NCBI GenBank assembly: GCA_914767715.1
Contig: OU612074.1
Span: 14,806,062-14,866,061, forward strand
Direction of reading: 5' to 3'
Length of the DNA: 60,000 nt
Source: Membranipora membranacea
Taxonomy: Eukaryota > Bryozoa > Gymnolaemata > Cheilostomatida > Membraniporidae
A model generated the notes under the pieces. That model was given only the letters and a program-made list of their open reading frames with translations. It was not told where the DNA came from and made no database searches. How positions within the stretch are numbered: the first letter of the stretch is position 1; each line of letters opens with the position of its first letter. Below, piece by piece: positions 47,901 to 59,669 of this stretch. The position numbers and the translations under genes are program-made.

Positions 47901-50900
47901 TGGTCGGCAGCGATCGAGGAGATCATAGACATGAAGAATGTCATAAACAGTGTTATTGATGCTATCAACGCTGCAAATAAAAAATGTTATACATTTTAAG
48001 AACCTTAATTTCACTGAGGCTTGTTGATGGGAATCCCACAATGCAATTCTCGGGAATTCCCAGTATGACCAAGTTTGGGTAAAATTTCAGAGTCAACTTG
48101 CAACATGAAAATGCTGATAACATGTTTCAACTATGATTGTTGGCTTATTGAAACAATTTACTGAGAGGGATATCAAATTATGCGTAGCTCGGGACTCGAA
48201 AGGGTATACAGTATGTGCTTATGAAGGATACCAGGAGCTACAAAGAATTTAATTTTCTACAATCCACTCAACCAACCCCCAGGAAGCTGCCAGTGGTCAT
48301 GCAGTGGCAGCAGCAACAGACTGTGTGACTTTTAAAGTTATGCTGTTTTCACATACACACATTATGTTAGCTTATTGGCACCAAGGTGAACTTTTCTAGG
48401 ACCTCAGGGATGAGTATAAATAATATTCTAGGAAGACAGGATAATCAGTAACAATATCGTATGAATATTGATATGGGAGAAAGTGCGGTTTTTTTGCAAA
48501 GTACATTGCTAAGTATGAAGATAAATATTATTGAGTCAACAGAAAATCGGGGCAATGACCTGTACATTCCTGTCTGTCTTGATCATGATGTCACAGGGGG
48601 AGATATCTCACTGGTTATTGCCAAAGAGTCTAAGATATTTTGCTAATACTAAAAACCTGATCTGAATTTCCACCTGCCTATGATGGCAATTGGGAATTCC
48701 AAAATTGGCATTGTGGGAAACACAATGTTAATTGTAGACAAACAGCTATCAAGTCAGCTTTTGACAGCTTTGTACTCGATAACTATAGTGTTCCTAGTTA
48801 TTGAGGAAAATTGCATTATGGGATACTCATAAATATATTGTTTTAGATGTCAAGGACTAAAAGATGTACATAGAGAAAGTTTTTTCCGTTTGCACAGTGA
48901 AATTTATGACTAGCATGCATTTACCTCAACCTCATTGCTCTGTTCTAGCTTATATTCTGTCATACACTTCTCGGCCTATTGGCTAAGATCAAAGTGTCAC
49001 TTCCAATGGCCGATTAGAGCCTGTTTCAGTTTCTGGCAGCTTGCTGCACACTCAGGATAAGGATGTCCACCATGGCCTCAACTCTAGGATGCATTCTAGT
49101 TTTCTAGGATGTATCACACTCTCAGTAGGAGGACTTTGGGAACTTGCGTCCCTCTTTAGGGGCAGCCCACCCTCTGTTTTGTCATAAACAGGGCCATATA
49201 CTTACACACTTTAGTGGTGACATTCTCTTCTCCAGCTCCCATCTCACTGATCTTTGGAAGGAGAACTCCGAATGTGTTCAGCATACCGAACACTGTACCA
49301 TTAACCCAGAAGGAAGCGAAGCACACCAGCCATCCATAGCCTCCATCAGGAGGGCTGAAATCATCACCGCCTACAGCTGCTTCTGGCTGAGATTCTTTGT
49401 CGTGCTTTGTATGGCCATTAGTTTTAGGGACTAAAAATATAGATGCAAAAATATGTGAGTAAATTGTTGAGCCGATTAGATCAATAGTTTTGTCTGCGAG
49501 CTGAGTGCCTCACACACATGTTCTTTATACTATAATAGGGAAGGCAAATCCGAGTGCCATCTTCAATCTTTGTCAGTCTTTGATATACAAACAACTTGTA
49601 ATGAATTGTCCATTACTTTACATATACCAGTTGCAGGACGTAAAAATGTTTAAAAAGACCTTATGAACAACTTGTCCGACTTGGAATTAGCGGATGCAAG
49701 GCTAGAGCCTAAGCGTTTTGTGAGTACAAGGGGAGTATAGTGGTGATTTACATTAGAGCACTAGCCTTGTTCACGGCTATCAGAGCACCATTACGCTAAA
49801 TGCACTAAACTCCGAGACGAAGGGACTGCAGGGTCAGATCAAGGTTGGGTAGGCTATAATGAAGGTGTGTGGTACGGCACCAAACTAAACACTGCACATA
49901 GCGAAAGTGAAAGCTTGACTTGAATGCAAATGTTGCAATCACCGGACATTCTTAATGTGGGGCATGGAGATAGTAATGGCCGAGTTCGTATCAGCAACAT
50001 TGTATCAATATGGTTTATACTAGGGAAAAAGTTTGCTCGGTATTTCTACAATGCTGGGAGGGTATACAAGCTGAATACAATGGCAAGGCAATGCAAGAAA
50101 ACACAGTGGGTCAAAATAAGATCCCTCAGACACTATTTCTGGCGCAGTGATGAAGCATTATTTGCTTACAATTGTTTGGTCGGATTTGACCAGAATTAGG
50201 TACCGATTGTCTAGTCTAACTAGGAAAAGTGGGAGCTTCACACAGCATGCAATATTTTTACACATGATTCACAATGACAGAAGCAAGTTTTCCAAGTCAA
50301 CACCACTCATTTTTAGAGAAATTCATAGTCTGTTGACCATCGATCTATTTCTGGAAAGGTCTGTTTGCCAAATTTGACCTCAAAGAAAACTCCCAGTCTT
50401 TCAAATATACACAACCAGGACAAACTTATTTTTGGCTAATATAGAGATTTTTCAAAGGAAATCTTCCCATAAACCATCTTAAATACGGCTGTGATAAATA
50501 AGGCTTGACTTGGACCTCTCCCAGCATCCAATGAGAGTTGCTCCACCAAGTCCGAAAATACTCATGATCAAAATCTTTTTACTCAAATCACACTCGCACC
50601 ATATAGCTGTTAGGCCTAACTATTTTTGAAATCATCAATTTTTGTTCAGATTTTGCCCTCTAACAATTTTTGGTATTCTGAGGTAAATAAACTGATGCGT
50701 TGAAATACCCAAAGTACCCAACATCTGATTAAGACCTTTAACAAAATAGGATAAATCCAAAATTCTTGATTTATTTTTAAAAATTCATCATTATTTAGGT
50801 TTTAATCTGAAACAACTACTAACTCAACTACACATTACAACAGTTAGTTAGTTATACTTAACAAAACTTTTTAGGGATTGAGAATTTAAACCGAGTTTAG

Positions 50901-52502
50901 TGGCAAATAATACAAACACAAGTGCAAATTAAAATATCTTGCCCAAATAGATAACCCTTGAGAAGTTCTTCACTAAGCCATAATTCATAATAATGTGACT
51001 AGAAATAACGCAGCAGCCCCATGAAAGTAGATCAAGTTTTTTTTTATTTGAATGACTAATTTACAGCTGATTGCCCTCTCTCCTTCAAATGTTGACCTAT
51101 ATAGAAAAACAAATAGGTCAACCTAAACCACTTAGATGGCAGGCTTACAAATGACTAATTATTTTTTGCAAATTATCTGAAAATATATAAATGTATTTAA
51201 CTGTGAAAAAGCTGGCATTTGAAAAACCAATAATACGTAAAAAGAAAGACAAAAAATAAGCAGTCATGCAATAACTAGGCTACTATGGGAAAGCCAACTC
51301 TAGGGGTACCACATACAAACTGAAAATGTGACACGATACCTGTTATGATTAATCCATCCTTCCCCAAGTCTTCCACTGATGTGATATTTTTGACATCTAT
51401 TGTGACAAATACATGTGTTGACAAAATTATGATGAAACACACAACAAATGAACAAGTTTCACTGTTTTTTTGTGAGAATATATTGCTGGGCTTTCAACAA
51501 AGAGCTGCTTACGACAAATTGTTAATCTTTGCCATGATCTATGCAGTTTACAAAATTATCTTGTATTTGGACGCAAAGCTAAACTCATAACAATGATCCT
51601 ATGAGTAGTCCCTTAGCAGTTTTTTATGAGAGATTTCATTGAGTGGTTAGGTACGGCACGTGGCAAACTACATATCGCTTAGAGAACCGACTTTGTTTTC
51701 AATTTTTGACACTGGAATTATAACCGACTTTGTTTCCAAGTTGTTCTCCAAGACATGGTTACCTGCTTGATTTTTTTCAGCGAGGTGCTTGAAAATTACA
51801 TGATATTATGCTTCGATTCCAGCCAAAAAGACTTGTACAAATCACTGAACTAGGGATTATTGACACAGAAGCTTGAAATTATTAGTTCAGACCAAGGCTT
51901 ATTATCATCAAATGGCTAAGCAAACAGGTTAGAAAACTGTTACCCCTCTTAGCAGGTCAATGTTGAACTTGCAGCTTATACTAATAGGTCACTGAGGAGA
52001 GTGGTTTAGGCCATCTTGAGTTAGACAAATTTGATGTCTATTCTGATCCTGTGATTCCCGACCAACGACAAACTGTTCTGAAAAAACCCAAACTTTGTGG
52101 TCGGGGCATTCCAATATTGTCTCATACCAATGAACGATCCGGGATCAAAGGAGGAGGCTGCAGTGTCTGGACATTTATAAACTGTTGCTTGGGCTCACAC
52201 GAGATGTAAACTCATTACGAACTTTGTCATTGAGTACGAGAGAGTGAACGGCTTTGTTTTTATCATGACTACCAGGTTTGATGATAAAACCAGAACATAG
52301 CGAGGTGGGGACAATTAAAGGAAAATCTTTGTGTGCAATTTTCGGTCACTTGTATCCATTCACCCTTACCTTGTAGGTGATTTTTCTCAATCAAAGGATC
52401 GACTTCAGGCCGGCGTTCTCGTTCTGATAGGTCAATGGTCACATGACTCTTGGCTCGAGGCTTCCTATTTGTCAAATCAATCGGTGGAGGATCACCATCC
52501 AT
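35966..52502 (-). CDS. Monocarboxylate-transporter-family (SLC16/MCT-like) MFS transporter, 588 aa, 11 coding exons
   Basis: Coding exons in order: 52370-52502, 49206-49430, 47825-47970, 44016-44172, 40855-41029, 39660-39849, 38717-38918, 38114-38278, 37351-37551, 36414-36529, 35966-36022. All are GT-AG and in phase (589 codons with stop). SLC16 signature: PPDGGYGW just before TM1 (DGGYGW at 73-78), and HYFKKRMALVNG at about 198-209, the conserved TM5-side motif. A long hydrophilic loop (KPKNQSKNKDEAEEIRRR) sits between the two six-helix halves. Arg370 in GVGRLISGKLGD matches the TM8 arginine used for substrate in MCTs. The N-terminus (44 aa) and Asn-rich C-terminus are hydrophilic and cytoplasmic by family. 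Substrate cannot be told from sequence. A leader acceptor (CTATTGCAG) lies just before the ATG, so there is a 5' UTR exon further upstream. The introns carry many repeats. Confidence 0.92.
37026..37345. repeat. Direct repeat of about 65 bp, 255 bp apart
   Basis: AACTTGACACAGATTGGGCG AGTTTTCTATCTAA at 37038 recurs as AACTTGACACAGATAGGGCA AGTTTTCTATCTAA at about 37293. The second copy ends just before the donor of the transporter exon 37351-37551. Confidence 0.7.
39484..39632. mobile_element. Short palindromic MITE with G run, copy 1
   Basis: TTAAGCGCTCAGACTGTGTC ... AAAGCTGGTT is mirrored by CCAGCTATCCCGTCACAGCT TCAGCGCTCAA. The same family is at 47345-47472. A 12-base G run adjoins it. Confidence 0.6.
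39894..39976. mobile_element. CCACAATGC MITE, short copy (83 bp)
   Basis: CCACAATGCAATGTTCTGGA ATTCC is mirrored by GGGAATTCCAGGCTACAGTT GCATTGTGG. The terminal repeats take up most of the element. A related 685-bp element is at 48034-48718. It lies just upstream of a transporter exon acceptor. Confidence 0.65.
44382..46154. mobile_element. Non-autonomous hAT element, 1757 bp, with perfect 8-bp target-site duplication
   Basis: TTCTAGAC occurs at 44382-44389 and 46147-46154. Between them the ends are inverted: CAGCCATGCTCAACC at left, GGTTGGACATGCATG at right (inverse CATGCATGTCCAACC). Both inner ends carry TTCGGCCAAAT-like blocks. Eight-base duplication and CA-G ends are hAT hallmarks. No transposase frame seen. 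A TA-flanked MITE (44823-45329) is nested inside. It lies in a transporter intron. Confidence 0.8.
44823..45329. mobile_element. Foldback MITE with TA target site, copy B (507 bp)
   Basis: GACAGTTTTCTGAGCTCTGA ... GAGCTC-like/CAGAAAACTGTC ends flanked by TA on both sides (44821-44822, 45330-45331). Matches copy A at 11797-12305 along its full length. Nested inside the hAT element, so it inserted later. Confidence 0.85.
46525..47229. mobile_element. Foldback element with very long inverted repeats (705 bp)
   Basis: The left arm from TCACAGAGTAAGGATATACA and the right arm ending TGTATATCCTAACTCTGTGA are near-perfect inverses over about 320 bp each (to TTTACATGTG / CACATGTAAG), around a loop of about 55 bp. 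TA flanks both ends (46523-46524, 47230-47231). Arms this similar suggest a recent insertion or arm homogenisation. Non-coding. It lies in a transporter intron. Confidence 0.85.
47345..47472. mobile_element. Short palindromic MITE with C run, copy 2
   Basis: TTAAGCTGTGTCGGAAAAGC TGGTTGTAGCATTTCATTT is mirrored by AATGAAATGCTACTACCAGC TATCCCAACACAGTTTAA. A C run (about 47395-47406) lies at the centre. Same family as 39484-39632. Confidence 0.7.
48034..48718. mobile_element. CCACAATGC MITE, long copy (685 bp)
   Basis: TCCCACAATGCAATTCTCGG GAATTCCCA at left is mirrored by TGGGAATTCCAAAATTGGCA TTGTGGGA at right. Interior non-coding. Shares ends with 39894-39976. It lies in a transporter intron. 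Confidence 0.65.
48961..49203 (+). mobile_element. U2-snRNA-headed SINE, copy D, abutting a transporter splice donor
   Basis: The element spans about 48970-49194 and begins CTCGGCCTATTGGCTAAGAT. Flanks CATACACTT (48961-48969) and CATATACTT (49195-49203) look like a 9-bp target-site duplication with one mismatch. The right copy overlaps the minus-strand donor GTAAGTATATG of exon 49206-49430. Confidence 0.8.
49735..49850 (+). repeat. Possible decayed tRNA-like SINE
   Basis: TATAGTGGTGATTTACATTA GAGCAC followed about 80 bp later by CAGGGTCAGATCAAGG loosely resembles an A box/B box arrangement. Weak. Confidence 0.25.
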
Positions 52503-55500
52503 TCTATAATTTGGCTGCAATAGAAAAACTACGATTACTGTACCAGGCTACATTGTTGGGTATCATATTTAGCAGTTCACTTTTTGTCTTAGTGACTTAT
52601 TTCTAAATAGAACTTTTCAGATCAGACTTTGTGGTTTGGTTGTTTGACACTAAAAGAGATAAGAATTTTTCCATCTGGAATCTTGTCACATAACCTCAGA
52701 ATAAGATAATGTTTAAGATTAGGACCTCGAAACAGATGTCACCAGATATTGTGCCCTTGACCCAATAAATTAGTCCATCGCATGACTAAGCTCAATATAT
52801 TATTCTAAAAAAGTCAGTCAAAGGTGTGTCAACTTGATATTGACACGCTTTGTGCATGCTTTGTGCATTGTAAATTAACAGATTTTTCGTCTTTTTGTTG
52901 CACAATAAATACATAACATTGGTGATTAATTCACAAGCCCAGGGTACCCCAAATGAACAGCTCGATTTTATGGAGATTAATGTTCTTGCCCAGCGTGTTT
53001 CCAGCCTATATATAAGCCCAATTCGGTCATGCTAATCTCTGTTAGTGCCCCATAGATTTTTGTAGCATATTGCTATCTATCATTTTTCATCTAGGCACTT
53101 GTTTTGAATAAAAAATCATCAATATAAAGAGGAGAGAAATAAAATTGCAAACTTGATGGGTTCTGGTACCAACCTCAAAACAGGCTGCAAATCAGCAGCC
53201 TTGACATGACATTGGACAGTCTCATTAATTTCATAACATAAAAAAGTGTCCATTTATGATAATCAGGAAGACAAGAATAACAACAGAATTAGGGCTGGGT
53301 AAACACCAGCCCTCGGTCAAGAGAACATAAGACAAGAAAAAACATAGGGCTATAAAGTGAACACGATTATGTTGCTTGCAATATTTCTTTTGATTGAATT
53401 GATATATAAAATTATATTGTCATTGCATAAAGAAATTGATGTGCATTAGAATACTGGTAATATGCTGATTATTATAAATATTAGATATAATTTGGGCAAT
53501 TGTGGTTTGATAGATGTTAAGAACAAGTAGAGGTCACTACCAGTAATGGGGTTTGGTTCATTGCTCCCAGCAAACAGTATACTGCAACATATTTATTTCC
53601 ATAGCAAGGCATTCAACATAGACACTTCAAGCTGCTTGAAAACTACCACGGAAAATAAACATCTTAATCTTTATAAAAGGGTGACTGATCAGGGATATAT
53701 TTTGATGACCGGCTTTTTACTGTCAATTGTTTATGAGCCGAAAATATTTCAGCAACATGTTGTGTTTGCAGTGCAGTAAAAGTACTTTCTATCAGTAACA
53801 AGTGTGGCAGATTGATTGGCAATAGTGAAAATTGTGAATAAGGTCAATACTTCCCACATATTATATGTGAACAAATTGGTCAAATTAAATGATTATGAGA
53901 TAAATTTTCATCTACTAGGTGACACTACAATTGTGCTAATACCGTAATCAAATTTATACATCGAATTATGCTATGAAGATTTGTGAGCGAACACATAGTA
54001 GCAAGTAGACATTGGCAAATTTCACAAGAGTCACCAGCTGAGGTATCAAATTCTTGTAGGCCAACAACTAGGCAGGCCTATAAATACAGGGTGAATCTAA
54101 GTTTAAGAAATACAAAGATAAAAAAATACATTGTGGTGGCATACCGGTCAGTTTACTTTGGAGCTTGGTCCGTGTGAAATCAAGTATTTATCTGTCTGCT
54201 ATCAGTGTGTAGCATAGCATTGCCAGATGATCAAAATCCTTGAACGTAGACCAGGTTGAAGGTCAGAAAACGAATGATAGTTATGTAATCTCACCAGTTT
54301 AACCATCAAATCTCTATAAGAAAAAATAAAACAATTGAAAAATTACAATGTGCGTGAGCCGACTACTTCAAGATAGATGCTTACACAGATTGCAAGTAGA
54401 ATATTGATCAATTACAGTGGCTGACAAGAGAATTTCAACTTGTTACTTTGGTAATGACCAATAATGGCCTAATACAATATTACAATAAATGTTGCTACTC
54501 ATACAGTAATACCATTCTACTGACGGAAGACATTTGTCTACCACGAATAAAATCTTCTATCAAGCATGTAGAAGGACTGTTACAACAAAAAGACATTGGT
54601 ACCAGACTTTCAAAGACAGATATTATTGACCAACATGTTAGCTCTGTTTAATCTTTTGAGTTTTGCACCACTGAAGGAAACAAGCGGAGCCAACACATCG
54701 TATAATTATTATTCAATTGCTGACTCAGTATTTCATACAGGTTAAGGCTAATACAGTGTTTTATTTTCCTGAACCAACTGTAGTCTTTGCAGAAGGCAGA
54801 ACTATCTGATGGGTCAGGAGATATGACTGATCTGCCAGACAATGATTCCTCATCAATCTTGTATTGCCCATAGGCCTATGATAGCTTTCAAATAGGACAG
54901 TTGGAAAAATTTGGGGACTGGGCACTGTACTGTAACATAAAATCACTCCTTAGTAAAGGATTAATTTGTACAACTGAAAATGATTTATACATGCAAATAT
55001 TTTGTTCTGTAAAGAACTAACTTCTATTATCTGCCACCCAATATTGGTGTAAATAGGCCTATGATTGAGAGTGGCCAAGTAGTTATTGCAAGTGAAAAAA
55101 CATTATCGGCCTAAATAATTCTCACAAAAATAAAACAACTCTCACCAATTCTTTGATGTTGACTCTGTGGTTGTTTGTTCTTCTACTTTGTAAGGTCCTT
55201 ACTCATTGAAGCACTTGCAATGCAATGAGAAGAGACTAAGTCACAGAGTGGTTGACAAGAGCACATATTCCTGAGCATTTGGTGAATTGGGCATTTAAAT
55301 TTATGTTAGGTCAATTAGCTTGACCTCTTATATGGACCAATCACATCAAAGAATATATTCAGTTGCAAGCCAATTAGAAAAGAGACCGGTTTACTACCTT
55401 AGATACTCGGATATATTACATGTATCCCGAATATAGTATTATGTGACAAATCAACTATGAATATAGAACAGGAAGTCTCTAAACGTCATCAGTTTCAGTG

Positions 55501-55566
55501 TAGGAGGATTTTTGGTCAATTCCAGATCAGAGTTTTTCTTCCTTGAGTACATCAGACGATATCAGT
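52503..55566. other. Intergenic between transporter (-) and SNX3 (+)
   Basis: A candidate 5' UTR exon of the transporter ends at 55146 (minus-strand donor AATTG|GTGAGA, no ATG in the preceding 60 bp). A CCAAT motif lies at about 55337. That would put the two transcription starts a few hundred bp apart. The rest is AT-rich with no gene recognised. Confidence 0.4.
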
Positions 55567-58500
55567 ATGGCTGCCACTTCTAGGCTTCCCACCAAACAAC
55601 AGACATTATCTGATGCATATGCTGTACCAGCAAACTTCCTAGAAATAGATGTATGTGAACCTGAAACTCATGGAATTGGCAACAAAAGATACACAGATTA
55701 TGAAGTCAGGCTCAAGGTTTGTTGCTTTTTCATCTTCTTGACTAATTGTAATATAATAATACCAACAAATGTGCATACCACAGTCTGTTAACTCATTCAC
55801 TGGACTATTATGACCCTTGCCTAGCTAGCACCTGACAAGACAGGCTTGCTATAGTCTGACCAGGAAGAATGGACTGACCCACTCTTGTGACTTTTATTTA
55901 CCTCTGAAAGCAGTTTTGTTGATTGACAACATACTCACTGCACGCAACATCATTACATTACATTCATTGCAGTGAGATCCAAAGAAATACATTAGGCCTA
56001 ACATTTCAGCTAAGACGATGAAATAGTTGTTGTTTATGGATGTCTGCCTGGAATAGCTTAAGGTTTGCTATGTCCATTTATTGCCCATTTGCTGAGTTGG
56101 AACTCAAAGTGTGTAGGCCTTATAACTTCTGTTACCTGTGGAAAATAGTTCCTTGTTGAGTTTGTTCACAAGTTCATTGCGTTTTCAAGTTGGCCTGAGT
56201 CATATCCACTCTGAGACAACAGAAAGGCTAGTCACTCATTCAAATACCTAGTGTGTGCAGTTGTATGTGTCGCTGTCAAGTATATCAGAAAACTGTCCAT
56301 CTTGTTTGTATAACAAGCCAGTCATCAAGGCAATTTCAGATAAACAGGGGATTCTTGACAATTCACTTTCTACCGGCATCCTGTCATGCCCAGAATGGTT
56401 TAGCGTGAACAGACTCATCTTGTCATCTTTTTGCACTAAATATATCTGCTCAGTCATATTACGATTTGTTGAAATAAAGCATATATGCCTATTATTGGCT
56501 TGATGGATTGGGTCTACATGCAGAGGTCCAACTGCTTGCGAAAAGGTGCACAGAAATGCAAGCCACACAACTCTCTTTTGTCTTGCTACAAAAATTATCG
56601 TAACCATAGTTTCTCTATTTAGCTTTTTGATGATGTTACAAAAGAGCTCCGTCTACAAACCCGATGGTCGTTTTACACCCAGACCTGGATTAATAATTTG
56701 TTCTTCCAAATCCAGCTTTAGGGTCCAATCACTTCCTAGTTAGCAGTCTCCTTGCTTGGTGACACTCATTTGTGATGCTACTGGAAACCAAACAAATCCG
56801 TGTATATTTGATTGCAAAGCTATATTTAGTCCATAATGTGTGATAAACACTGAAAACTTGTGGGAGGTATTTCCTTATGTTTCCCTTGTTGATACGAAGA
56901 AGCGATATTAAGACCATAAATTTGCTAGGCTTTCAACCCTCATGCTTTTGGTAGAACTTACCATTCACTCAATCATCTGTAACTTAGCCAATAATGCCTC
57001 TACTCTATCAATTCTGTTAGTGATTTAATACCATCGACCACACCACTGATAGCAAGCAGATAAAATCTTTAAATAAACCATGTTATATCATCACCAATGA
57101 TGATAGTAGTATTCTGTTTTATTTAAATTAAAACACGAAAAAAAGTAACTCCGTTTGAGGCAAATTGTTGAGTTTGGTAACAATGCTGAATCCAATGTAA
57201 AGACAGGATTAGGATAAAATTTTGAAAATCTGTTGACAGGAAGACATAGTGATAGCAAACTTCCTGTTTGGTTGTTCAAAAATTCTTTTTTCTTAGAAAA
57301 TTCATATTTTCGATATGACAATAGTATTCAAAGTTAAAAAAACTTGTTTATGGCCTTCTGTCCAGCAGTTAAAAATATCTTTGTCTCTCTAAAATTTTTG
57401 TAATGCGACATTGATTTATGGTTGGCACTGGAGTTGATAGGAACCCTCATCATTGGAATGTGATAATAAAAGTATATAAAACACCGGTCACATGTGTGAG
57501 TGTAATCACAGTGTTGTACATTGGACCGATGACAAGTCTTATCAGTGGAGTAGTAGGCCTATCATTCCTGTGGCGAGATAAGTCAGGGGTAGGGCTGCAC
57601 TGATTGATTTATCCGTTTGAGGTGATAATGAAATGATCAGCTGTCATGTTTTATCATTATGTGTTTCATCTCAGACTGTATTAAAGCGCTGAATAGTGAA
57701 GGTCATACAACATTGAAGTTGAAAGTGAAAATGACAGCAAAATACCAGCCTCCAACTATGAGTCATTCTACTGATATTTGTGTTTGGAGTGTTGGTCCTT
57801 AAAGCAGTCATTGAAATGTGTTTACAGATTTAAAAAAAATATATATGCAGTGGCAACACAATTCAAAGGTTCCAACCAAGATTTGTAATGTCTCAAAGCA
57901 GTGAATACCCAGCACAGTCTTGGCTCAACAATGCTTTTTCCACTTAGCTTATTGATAATGTTGCTTAATTTATTTTCAGACAAACCTTCCAATATTCAGA
58001 GTAAAAGAATCGTCAGTCAGAAGAAGATATAGTGACTTTGAATGGTTAAAGAAAGAGTTGGATAGAGATAGCAAAGTGAGTAACATGGCGATTGGTATAA
58101 GCCGGAGGTCTTTTGATCAGAAGGGGCAAAGCATTCTGAGCCTGAATCCTCGCTCCATTGATTAAAAATCACTGAGGGGGGGGGGGGGCTTTCAAGTGAG
58201 CTCAGTTAGTGAGCGATAAAAGTGCGATTTTGGCTGTATTCAACCAAAAAACTCATGGGTTCATGAATTGTAGTTCCATCCAAGCCATAGAGGAACATGG
58301 CTCATTTGTCACATGAATGAACAATGAGTGTTTGCAATATTTGCGGGATTTTGAGTTCAAGACCCCCTTCCCCTGATCGTCTTTAACCACCAAACCATAA
58401 AAGAAAGCCAGTACCAGCAACCCAATCAGGCAAAGTTTAAGTACCTAAAATGGTAGGATTGGTGAGTCGATCAATCATCATGCTTGCATATAGCTTTTTG

Positions 58501-59669
58501 GTTGTGTTTGAAATGTAGAAGTTGATATTTATTTTCAATATGCTGGCAGTGACCTGGGTTGATTGTGCCATGTTTTGCAGACATTTTTGTATTGCGTAAT
58601 CGATGGTTCAGTCATGATAACGAAGCTAGTTTCACATTCTTCCATATGGCAAGCCATTAGGGATGCATCGGATGCTTTTATCGTATTTGGCCGAAGTAAA
58701 ATTATTGAGGGAAAATCATGACATTTGGATTATAATATTAATTAAATTCCAAAACGAAATTATTATCTTGGGTTTTAAGAGAGACAATATACCTTTTGGT
58801 AACACACAACATGTCTACCATAGACCTTCAGGCCTATGTGTCCAACAATGAAATCACATTACACTAAAATTTATGACAAGTCATAGTGGTTGAAGTAGTC
58901 ACTGTTTAGGCTATGGTCTGACTCTGTATTCCGATTCCCCTTTCTTTATTGAAGTTGGCCATTGTAATAGAATAGAATATAATTGTGGCTCCGTATTCAT
59001 ATTGATTGTTTAAATCAGGGCAGCCCAACCAGTGGCCCCCGACCCGTTTGAGAAAATCGCGTAGGTGCAAAAACAATTTTCACCCCTATATTTATTACAT
59101 TTGTACAATAATAAGGAATGTTCTACATCTAGTCATAGTATTTTGGACTTCCCCAACCATTTGCATTTGTGTGAACTCCAATAAATAAATTCCCCACTGC
59201 AGAGATGAAATTATTGCACACCCATATATGAATGTTTGATTTATGGTGAGGTTGCGGCCCCCAGGAACATAGCAATATGTGGATGCGGCCCCCTCAATGA
59301 AAAAGGTTGACACCACTGGTTTAATGTATACTTCGCACATTGCGCACTTCAATTCTGTCCATAACAAATAAACAGAGGAACACCGACTGGAGAAGATTGA
59401 ATTCTCTATCTTGCCAAGAAAGGACAACTTCAAACTTGATAAACATCAAAAAAATTTAAAATTTGTAATGTCTTGCATGTCTTTTCCCCGTAGCCTATCG
59501 CTCGCTGTATGACCTGATGTTGGTGTTGTATTTTATAGATTGTGGTGCCCCCGCTGCCAGGAAAGGCATTTAAAAAGCAGCTGCCATCCTTCATGAGGTC
59601 CGATGATGGAATATTCGAAGATGACTTTATCGAGGAAAGGAAAAAAGGATTAGAACAATTTATAAATAA
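55567..59669 (+). CDS. SNX3: Sorting nexin 3 (SNX3/SNX12-type PX protein), 3' end outside window
   Basis: Exons 55567-55716, 57980-58075 and 59539-59669 join in phase to 125 codons plus 2 nt; the last part of the gene lies beyond the window. The protein is collinear with vertebrate SNX3: LSDAYAVPANFLEIDV, YTDYEVRLKTNLPIF, RRRYSDFEWLKKEL, VVPPLPGKAF, DDGIFEDDFIEERKKGLEQF. It is almost entirely a PX domain, which binds PI3P on early endosomes; SNX3 carries cargo such as Wntless with retromer. Residues that contact PI3P in the family are present (Arg66-Tyr67, Lys91, Arg116). There are two extra residues near QLPSFMRS. The start ATG is the first in its frame and matches the family N-terminus. SNX12 is a vertebrate paralogue, so this single gene may correspond to both. 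Confidence 0.95.
55717..57979. other. SNX3 intron 1
   Basis: AT-rich. A 119-codon minus-strand frame (56248-56607) opens with a hydrophobic stretch (VVWLAFLCTFSQAV) that could be a signal peptide, but has no recognised domain or flanking signals. No other feature seen. Confidence 0.35.
58076..59538. other. SNX3 intron 2
   Basis: A G run lies at about 58176-58187 and a hAT-like MITE at 59016-59318. No gene recognised. Confidence 0.4.
59016..59318. mobile_element. hAT-like MITE, about 303 bp
   Basis: Starts CAGGGCAGCCCAACCAGTGG CCCCC and ends GAAAAAGGTTGACACCACTG, with GCGGCCCCC blocks near the right end, as in many hAT elements. Flanks GTTTAAAT and GTTTAATG look like a decayed 8-bp duplication. 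Confidence 0.65.

Noticed and set aside
48961-49203. U2 snRNA gene
   Set aside because: Only the first 30 or so bases match U2. The branch-point-recognition region, Sm site and 3' stem-loops are absent, and target-site duplications mark a retroposed element.
56248-56607. 119-codon minus-strand frame inside SNX3 intron 1 with a hydrophobic N-terminus
   Set aside because: ATG start and plausible leader, but no domain, TATA box or poly(A) signal and a competing frame on the other strand. Kept only as a note in the intron entry.
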